This document shows, piece by piece, positions 52,032-57,649 of a stretch of 57,649 bases of DNA (the first letter of the stretch is position 1; every line of letters begins with the position of its first letter). This DNA is from Clostridioides difficile CD160 (GTDB taxonomy: Bacteria; Bacillota; Clostridia; Peptostreptococcales; Peptostreptococcaceae): contig NZ_AVHW01000023.1 of NCBI RefSeq assembly GCF_000449425.2, positions 1 through 57,649 on the forward strand. Direction: 5' to 3'. Position numbers and translations under genes: made by a program. A model generated the notes under the pieces. That model saw only the letters and a program-made list of their open reading frames with translations. It searched no databases and was not told the origin of the DNA.

Positions 52032-53333
52032 ATTAATAAAATCAAAATACAAGTTCATATAAAAAACGGAAATATATATAATATAACTGATTTAGTAGAC
52101 AAATGTACCTGGTCTGGAGATTATAGATCGCCATCAAGAACACTTGAATTTTCTATAATTCAATCAGCATCTGATATTAATTTTAGGCAAATAAATATTC
52201 CAGTAGCAAGTACAATTTGTTTCTATGTAGATGATAAAGAGATATTTAGAGGCATGATAATAGACAGATCTCTCGATTCAAGTAATAACAGTATTGATTT
52301 TACTGCAAAAGATATGGGTTTTTTACTTTTACAAAGTGAAGTTTCATATAATTTTAAAGATAAATTGGTTGAAGATATTGCAAAACAGGTTTTTGTAGAT
52401 AATAAACTCCCACTAGGTAATTTGCCTAGAACCAATGTTAAATATACAAAAATGTTTATTGGTGTAACTGGCTATGATACTATAATGAGTGTTTACACAG
52501 AAGCAAGCAAAACAACAAAGAAAAAATACATGATAGAAGCCAATCTTGATAAATTTAATGTAATTGAAAAAGGAATTGTTACTCTAGATATTACCTTTGA
52601 AGAAGGTTTTAATCTTATTAATACAACCTTTTCAGAAAGCATGGAGAACGTGAAAAATAAAGTACTGGTTGTTGATCAGTATGGTAACAAGATTAATGAA
52701 AAAATAAATGACTCTATATTTAAAAATGTTGGAGTAATTATGCAAAAGGTAATACAACAACAAGAAAATGACACTGTAGATATAGATAATGAGTTTAAAG
52801 ACATAGAAAGAACTTGCTCTTTAAAAGGATATGGTGATATAAGCTGTATAACTGGTAGAGGTGTAAAAGTAAAAGATTCATATACAAAATTAATAGGACT
52901 TTTTTATATAGATACAGATAAACATATTTGGCAAAATGGAGATTATCAGATTGAACTTGAACTTAACTTTCAAAATATTATGGATGAAAAATCTGCTGGG
53001 CAAGATGAACAAAAAGAAGATGGCAGTTCAGAGTATACTGGAGGAACAGAGTTTCCTGCTGAATTTACTGCATATTGTCCTAGAAAATCTGAAGGTGGAG
53101 ATACAGATTGTAGAAAGAAAAAATTAGACCCTTCTAAAAAAACATGTGCCGCCCCTATGGTTGGTGCTTTCAAACAATCTTACTATACAAAAGATTTCTT
53201 AGATAAACATCCATTATTAAAATATGGTGATGAAATACAGTTAGTTACAGGAGTTTCAAATCGAGATGGAACTTACAAAGTAAATGATGTCGGCTCTGCA
53301 ATAATCATAGAAAAGGATGGAACATATCATTAG
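52032..53333 (+). CDS. Baseplate hub protein (XkdQ-like) with 3D domain, broken off by frameshift
   Basis: The frame opens at 52026; ATT at 52032 (or ATA 52029) follows AGGATGGTGA and gives INKIKIQVHIKNGNIYNITD, the normal XkdQ start, so no standard start codon is available before 52254. About 433 residues: XkdQ hub domain, then a 3D-like domain ('EFTAYCPRKSEGGDTDCRKK', 'VSNRDGTYKVNDVGSAI'). It stops at 53331 after 'KDGTYH', while the next frame continues 'LDILFGNVEDMMAFGRRKGK' without a gap. One lost T at 53330 explains it. Confidence 0.8.
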   Translation: MNKIKIQVHIKNGNIYNITDLVDKCTWSGDYRSPSRTLEFSIIQSASDINFRQINIPVASTICFYVDDKEIFRGMIIDRSLDSSNNSIDFTAKDMGFLLLQSEVSYNFKDKLVEDIAKQVFVDNKLPLGNLPRTNVKYTKMFIGVTGYDTIMSVYTEASKTTKKKYMIEANLDKFNVIEKGIVTLDITFEEGFNLINTTFSESMENVKNKVLVVDQYGNKINEKINDSIFKNVGVIMQKVIQQQENDTVDIDNEFKDIERTCSLKGYGDISCITGRGVKVKDSYTKLIGLFYIDTDKHIWQNGDYQIELELNFQNIMDEKSAGQDEQKEDGSSEYTGGTEFPAEFTAYCPRKSEGGDTDCRKKKLDPSKKTCAAPMVGAFKQSYYTKDFLDKHPLLKYGDEIQLVTGVSNRDGTYKVNDVGSAIIIEKDGTYH

Positions 53334-53782
53334 ATATTTTATTTGGAAATGTAGAAGATATGATGGCTTTTGGAAGAAGAAAAGGAAAAATAATAATAGG
53401 TGGTTATGCTGGAAACATGACAGAAAGAGCAAAAACAGTAATAGCAGAGGCAAAAAAACATCTAGGCAAACCATACAAATGGGGTGGTAATGGACCAAGT
53501 AACTTTGACTGTTCTGGGCTTATGGTATATTGCTTTAAAAAAGTTAATGTTAATTTACCAAGAACATCTAACCAACAATCTAAAGTTGGTAAAAAAGTAG
53601 AGCAAAGTAATTTGCAAGTAGGAGACTTAGTATTTTTCCATAATCCAGTTAGTCATGTTGGTTTATATATAGGTAATGGAGAATTTCTACATGCCCCACA
53701 AACAGGTGATGTAGTTAAAATAAGCAAAACAAGCAGTAGTTATTATACTAAAAACTTTGCTACAGCTCGAAGAGTTTTATAA
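53334..53782 (+). CDS. NlpC/P60 endopeptidase, detached C-terminal part of the hub
   Basis: The frame continues the hub protein; a free-standing start would be ATG 53360 with a poor ribosome binding site (AGAAG). 'AKKHLGKPYKWGGNGPSNFD', 'CSGLMVYCF', 'LQVGDLVFFHNPVSHVGLYI' and 'FLHAPQTGDVVKIS' form a complete NlpC/P60 domain with catalytic Cys and His. It cleaves peptide stems of the cell wall during DNA injection. Intact homologues would be one ~580-residue hub with this tail lysin. Confidence 0.85.
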
Positions 53783-53796
53783 AAAGAGGTGATAGA

Positions 53797-54123
53797 ATGG
53801 CAGATCCAATTAATGAATTTATAGGAATAATGAGAAAAGAAGGTAAATATCATAATCAACCTTCTTTTTTTATTGGTAAAGTTAAAAATAAATTGCCAGA
53901 TTTAAAGATAGAGATAAATAATCTTTTATTGGAAAAAGAAAATCTTTTGATAGATAGTTGGATACTTAATAGTCAGATAGAAACATTTGAAACAGAAATA
54001 AATCAAGAACACAAACATAATATAAAAAACCCTTTTATTAATAATCTTGAATCTGGAGATATGGTAATAATGTTTAAAATAGGCGATAAGTTTGCTGTTG
54101 TAAGTAAGTTGGTGAGTTTATAA
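53797..54123 (+). CDS. Baseplate protein, DUF2577/XkdR-like
   Basis: A 108-residue protein starting MADPINEFIGIMRKEGKYHN with 'FIGKVKNKLPDLKIEINNLL' and 'GDMVIMFKIGDKFAVVSKL', the DUF2577 pattern. GAGGTGATAG precedes ATG. Its stop overlaps the next start (TAATG). Confidence 0.8.
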   Translation: MADPINEFIGIMRKEGKYHNQPSFFIGKVKNKLPDLKIEINNLLLEKENLLIDSWILNSQIETFETEINQEHKHNIKNPFINNLESGDMVIMFKIGDKFAVVSKLVSL

Positions 54124-54554
54124 TGAGTACAATCTTCCCTTTCATGGGTGTTCCAGAGGATTATTCTTCTCCATCCAATAAAGAATTACCTATTTTCAAG
54201 GAATTTGCTTGGAATTTTGAAAAAGATGAAAAGCTAATTGAAAACGGAGACTTTAAAGTAGTTGAAAGAAATGAAGCAATCAAGGTATGGATTTATAAAA
54301 CAATAAGGACAGATAAGTATGTTCATTTAATATATGAGTGGGATTATGGAACAGATATAAAAAATCTGATTGGCCAAAAATATACTAAAGGCCTCACTGA
54401 AAGTGAAGCAAAGAGATATATACAAGAAGCACTCCTAATTAATCCATATATATTAGAAGTTAATGTAACAAGTACAGAATTTAAGGATGATAATTTATCT
54501 ATAAGTTTAAATGTAAAAACAATTTATGGAGAGGAGGAGATTACGTTTGTATAA
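54123..54554 (+). CDS. Baseplate wedge protein, DUF2634/XkdS-like
   Basis: A 143-residue protein with 'FAWNFEKDEKLIENGDFKVV', 'IRTDKYVHLIYEWDYGTDIK' and 'GLTESEAKRYIQEALLINPY', the XkdS/gp25-like family. It overlaps the start of the baseplate J gene. Confidence 0.82.
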   Translation: MSTIFPFMGVPEDYSSPSNKELPIFKEFAWNFEKDEKLIENGDFKVVERNEAIKVWIYKTIRTDKYVHLIYEWDYGTDIKNLIGQKYTKGLTESEAKRYIQEALLINPYILEVNVTSTEFKDDNLSISLNVKTIYGEEEITFV

Positions 54555-55599
54555 TGGCCAATCATTTAGTGCCTTAAATAATAGAACTTTAAATAACATA
54601 AATTTGCCTCTTTATAAAGGTCAAGGATCTTCTCTTTATAATATAGTTTCACCTGTTAATTCAGAACTGGCACAGTTATATATAGAACTTTCTTATATAC
54701 ATAAGAGAGTTTTTATTCAAGATAATTTTGACGATTTCCTTGATAGAAGAGTCAATGAATTTGGTGTGTATAGAAAGTTAGGTACAGAAGCAATAGGCGA
54801 AGTAACATTTGAAGGCAAAATAGGAACTCAAATACCAAATGGAACAATAGTATCTCACAGTGATTTACTATTTATAGTTATTAAAGATATTACAATAGAT
54901 GAAGATAGTAAGTTAAATGTAAGCCCTATACAGGCTTTAGAGGTTGGTATTAAGTATAATTTATCAGCTAACACAGAATTTAAACTTATAGAAGAAATAA
55001 ATGGAGTAACTAAAATTTATAATGAACTGGACCTAAAGGGTGGAGCAGAAATAGAAACAGATGAAGAGTTAAAAGAAAGATTTTATAAAATACAGAAAAA
55101 TCAAGCCACAAGTGGCAATAAAGCTCATTATGAGGCTTGGGCTTTAGAAGTTGAAGGAGTTTATAATGCTAAAGTAATTCCTAGATGGGATGGTCCAGGT
55201 ACAATCAAGATTTTACTTTATGGTCAAAATAATCAATCTGTAGATAATGAAATTTTACAAAGATGTACTGAACATATAGAAGAAGAAAAACCAATTGGAC
55301 CTATTGTTACAGTTGTTACACCAAGTATTTTTGATGTTAGCATTAGTGCAACCTTAACACTTGAAAATGGATATGATATTGAATCTATAAAGGTTATGTT
55401 TTTAGATATTATAAATTCTTATTTAATAGAAAATTCAAGAGAGATTATTTATATAAAAGTAATGAGTTTATTAGCAAGCATAGAAGGAGTGCATGATATA
55501 AAAAATCTACTTATCAATGAAGATATTAAAAACATAATAGTTGATGAAGAAAAAGTTCCTGCTGTTTCAAATGTTACATTTAATATCGAGGTGAGTTAA
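54547..55599 (+). CDS. Baseplate J-like protein (XkdT)
   Basis: 350 residues from the TTG at 54547, chosen because GGAGGAG ends 8 bases upstream; an in-frame ATG at 54526 overlaps that site. 'DDFLDRRVNEFGVYRKLGTE', 'GTQIPNGTIVSHSDLLFIVI' and 'GNKAHYEAWALEVEGVYNAK' are Baseplate_J hallmarks. It forms the baseplate wedge. Confidence 0.9.
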   Translation: MYNGQSFSALNNRTLNNINLPLYKGQGSSLYNIVSPVNSELAQLYIELSYIHKRVFIQDNFDDFLDRRVNEFGVYRKLGTEAIGEVTFEGKIGTQIPNGTIVSHSDLLFIVIKDITIDEDSKLNVSPIQALEVGIKYNLSANTEFKLIEEINGVTKIYNELDLKGGAEIETDEELKERFYKIQKNQATSGNKAHYEAWALEVEGVYNAKVIPRWDGPGTIKILLYGQNNQSVDNEILQRCTEHIEEEKPIGPIVTVVTPSIFDVSISATLTLENGYDIESIKVMFLDIINSYLIENSREIIYIKVMSLLASIEGVHDIKNLLINEDIKNIIVDEEKVPAVSNVTFNIEVS

Positions 55600-55600
55600 A

Positions 55601-56209
55601 TTGAAGTTAATTGATTACCTACCAAGTTTTGCAAACAATGAAATTGACATACAAATTCAAGATGCACTTGAAAATGAACTTTTAACATTACTTGATGAAA
55701 AGAATGATTTATTAGATCAGTTTTTTATAGATACAGCAACTTGGGGACTTGATGACTGGGAAGATCTATTAAAAATAAAAACAAATTCTAAGTTGGATTT
55801 TGATACTAGAAGAAGTAATATAAAAGCTAAAATGCGTGGCAAAGGTACAACTACAATAGAAGTAATAAAAGCCATATCAGAAGCTTATACAAAGACTAAT
55901 GTTGATATAGAAGTATTTAGTAATCTATTTAGTTTTACGCTTAGTTTTATAACAAATAATTGTAGTTATAACACTATCTTGGAGTTAGATAAGAAAATAG
56001 AAGAGATAAAACCAGCACATTTAGAGCATAAATTTAAGAGAGTTTTATTTGATAAAAGTGGACTTTATACAGGTGCGACGATTAGTGCAGGAGAAACAGT
56101 TACAATATACCCTTATGTACCTAGAAATTTAGAGAGTTTTGGAGAAATAGCTATTTGTAGTGGAAATGATAGAGCGTTAGAAAAAGTAACATTGTATCCT
56201 AAAAAATAG
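55601..56209 (+). CDS. Baseplate protein, DUF2313/XkdU-like
   Basis: 202 residues from TTG (GAGGTGAG upstream). 'LIDYLPSFANNEIDIQIQDA', 'ATWGLDDWEDLLKIKTNSKL' and 'IKAKMRGKGTTTIEVIKAIS' match the YmfQ/XkdU family (P2 gpI-like). It links baseplate and fibres. Confidence 0.88.
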   Translation: MKLIDYLPSFANNEIDIQIQDALENELLTLLDEKNDLLDQFFIDTATWGLDDWEDLLKIKTNSKLDFDTRRSNIKAKMRGKGTTTIEVIKAISEAYTKTNVDIEVFSNLFSFTLSFITNNCSYNTILELDKKIEEIKPAHLEHKFKRVLFDKSGLYTGATISAGETVTIYPYVPRNLESFGEIAICSGNDRALEKVTLYPKK

Positions 56210-56225
56210 AAATGAGGTGATAAAG

Positions 56226-57008
56226 TTGGCAGAACAACAATATTTTACTTTAGTGACTGACATTGGCAAGGCAGCAATAGCAAATGCAAGTATCACAGGT
56301 GAGAAAGTAGATTTTGCAAAAATAAAAGTTGGAGATGGTGGGGGGACTTCTTATACTCTAACAGAGAGTCAAACAGCTCTAAAAAATGTAGTTTGGGAAA
56401 GTACGCTTGAACATGCACAATCAGATAAAGACAATCCGAACTGGGTAGTAATACAAAAATTCATACCAGGGGATGTTGGAGGATTTGAAATAAGGGAAGT
56501 TGGATTATTTGATTCTAAAAATCAATTATTAGCTATTTCTAGTTATCCGGCGACATACAAACCTAAAGCAGATTCGGGGACTGTAAAAGAACTATTAATA
56601 AAAGTAATATTAGTTGTATCCAATGTGGCTAACATTAATCTAAAAGTAGACCCAACTGTTATACTAGCAACACTCAAAGATATACAAGAGTTAGACACTA
56701 AAATTGATACAACTAAAACAGAGTTAACAAGCAACATAGAAACTACTAAGACAGAGTTAAACAATAAAATAGGAGATACAACACTACTTGAAACAACAGA
56801 TAAAACAAATATAGTTAGTGCATTGAATGAGGTAAAAACTAGTGTAGATAGTATAGAAACAACAGCAGAGAAAACAACTATAAAAGATACAGATAACTTA
56901 TTTGAAAGTGATAATGTTGAAGGAGCATTAAAAGAAGTAATGCAAGAGATAAAAGGGAATAAAACTAGCATTATATCTAGTATAAACAGTAACTTGATAC
57001 CAATGTAG
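56226..57008 (+). CDS. Tail-collar fibre protein
   Basis: 260 residues from the TTG at 56226 (GAGGTGAT upstream). The first ~150 residues are a phage_tail_collar/DUF3751 domain ('YFTLVTDIGKAAIANASITG', 'GGFEIREVGLFDSKNQLLAI'). Then comes a repeated coiled coil ('TKTELTSNIETTKTELNNKI') and a 'NIVSALNEVKTSVDSIE' helix. It is probably the adaptor or proximal fibre to which fibres A and B attach. Confidence 0.85.
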   Translation: MAEQQYFTLVTDIGKAAIANASITGEKVDFAKIKVGDGGGTSYTLTESQTALKNVVWESTLEHAQSDKDNPNWVVIQKFIPGDVGGFEIREVGLFDSKNQLLAISSYPATYKPKADSGTVKELLIKVILVVSNVANINLKVDPTVILATLKDIQELDTKIDTTKTELTSNIETTKTELNNKIGDTTLLETTDKTNIVSALNEVKTSVDSIETTAEKTTIKDTDNLFESDNVEGALKEVMQEIKGNKTSIISSINSNLIPM

Positions 57009-57024
57009 AAAGGAAGGTGATTAA

Positions 57025-57649
57025 ATGACTACTTATGATGTTAATAGGACTATTAGGAGAAGAAAAGGTACCTATTCTCAGTTTGATATTCATGCTGAGA
57101 AGGTTGATGTTGATTCTGGCAGTACTTATCATACTATTTATTGGGGAAGTTATAAATTAAGTAAATCAAAGTCTATGAATATAACTGAAACTAAGGTTTA
57201 TAAGATTGCTTCATATGAAGTTTATCGTTATATAGGTGCTGAGAAAATTATATATGAAGATGATATTATTTACCAGAATACTACTGTTCAAGTTGTGTCA
57301 AATCCTAACATTTCTATAGATAATGATTTAAGTGTAATTGGAGATGCTTGCAGTATAAAATATAATATTTATGATAGCAATCCTGATGTTAGTTTTAAAA
57401 TAACTGTAAAATTAAATGATGTTGTAATAAGTGAAAAAAATAATACAGTAGATTCTAATTACACTATAGATTTAACTGATGAACATTTATCTAATTTAGT
57501 ATTTAATTCTGTAAATAATATAACTATTGAGCTTGGTACTGTTGCTGGTGGTAAAATGTTAGATAAAACTGTTACATTCACAAAAGGCAACACTAAACCA
57601 AAATTAAATATATCCTCTTATAATTCAACTACTGCAATATTTACAGCAA
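57025..57649 (+). CDS. Tail fibre A, 5' part (cut by window end)
   Basis: 208 codons open to the window end, with GGAAGGTGATTA before ATG. It starts MTTYDVNRTIRRRKGTYSQF. Residues ~95-205 are beta-sandwich units like those of fibre B ('PNISIDNDLSVIGDACSIKY', 'KGNTKPKLNISSYNSTTAIF'). It should continue into the fragment at 1-572. The N-terminal ~95 residues differ from fibre B and suit attachment to the baseplate. Confidence 0.75.
   Translation, partial: MTTYDVNRTIRRRKGTYSQFDIHAEKVDVDSGSTYHTIYWGSYKLSKSKSMNITETKVYKIASYEVYRYIGAEKIIYEDDIIYQNTTVQVVSNPNISIDNDLSVIGDACSIKYNIYDSNPDVSFKITVKLNDVVISEKNNTVDSNYTIDLTDEHLSNLVFNSVNNITIELGTVAGGKMLDKTVTFTKGNTKPKLNISSYNSTTAIFTA

Noticed and set aside
53360-53782. 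NlpC/P60 gene as an independent second endolysin
   Set aside because: Its frame continues the hub protein without a gap and its own ribosome binding site is poor, so a split fusion is the simpler reading.
1-57649. tRNA or rRNA genes
   Set aside because: No cloverleaf with a conserved T-loop (GTTCGANTC) or rRNA-like GC-rich block was seen; the few higher-GC patches are explained by the LytTR gene, the start of fibre B (about 1450-1700) and the IS605 right end.

Overview
This window looks like most or all of a circular, temperate myovirus that lives as a plasmid (a phage-plasmid) in Clostridioides difficile. The host call rests on very low GC, on CRISPR repeats that I recognise as the C. difficile type I-B repeat family, on a C. 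difficile-style type I toxin-antitoxin pair, and on a CD27L-like endolysin. The phage call rests on a complete PBSX/Xkd-type contractile-tail gene order. The plasmid call rests on parA with a ribbon-helix-helix partner gene, a Rep_3 initiator with six 22-23 bp iterons, and a serine resolvase. The last gene (from 57025) is the 5' part of a tail fibre and position 1 lies in the 3' part of one, so the ends probably meet on a circle, perhaps with a few hundred bases missing.

Layout. 1-4369: end of fibre A, small tail-module genes, a second complete fibre B between terminators, holin and endolysin. 4381-15521 (mostly minus strand): plasmid and accessory block with parAB, two perfect 25-bp hairpins, an ECF sigma/anti-sigma pair with a decayed downstream gene, an intact IS200/IS605 element, nitroreductase, secreted proteins, a type I toxin-antitoxin locus, two GIY-YIG paralogues, and rep with its iterons. 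15522-20172: a patchwork of three CRISPR leaders in different states of decay, one short and one 7-repeat array, no cas genes, a membrane protein gene sitting between a leader/repeat and a terminal repeat, a tnpB relic, and a foreign-looking LytTR regulator gene followed by an orphan terminal repeat.

20422-26039: lysogeny and early module: CI-like repressor, operators, early genes, a replisome organizer with internal iteron-like repeats, a palindrome cluster, SSB, and a sigma-like late regulator whose ribosome binding site lies in an inverted repeat. 26126-34941: accessory cargo: an EVE/PUA-like protein, a membrane-anchored protein, a Fic enzyme, three tandem beta-helix proteins followed by a duplicated scrap of the fic 3' end, a small membrane protein, four phased 11-bp repeats and a truncated BRO-N gene. 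35087-57649: tyrosine recombinase, small terminase, resolvase with a candidate res site, HNH nuclease, large terminase, portal, head, connector, sheath, tube, tail chaperones with a -1 frameshift site, tape measure, baseplate and fibres.

The ParAB, Rep and resolvase systems would maintain the element as a low-copy plasmid. The repressor would hold the lytic genes off, and the replisome organizer and late regulator would drive the lytic cycle. Three genes carry apparent one-base homopolymer deletions (small secreted gene near 6320, early gene at 23819, baseplate hub at 53330). These are either real decay or sequencing error, so whether the phage is viable is uncertain.
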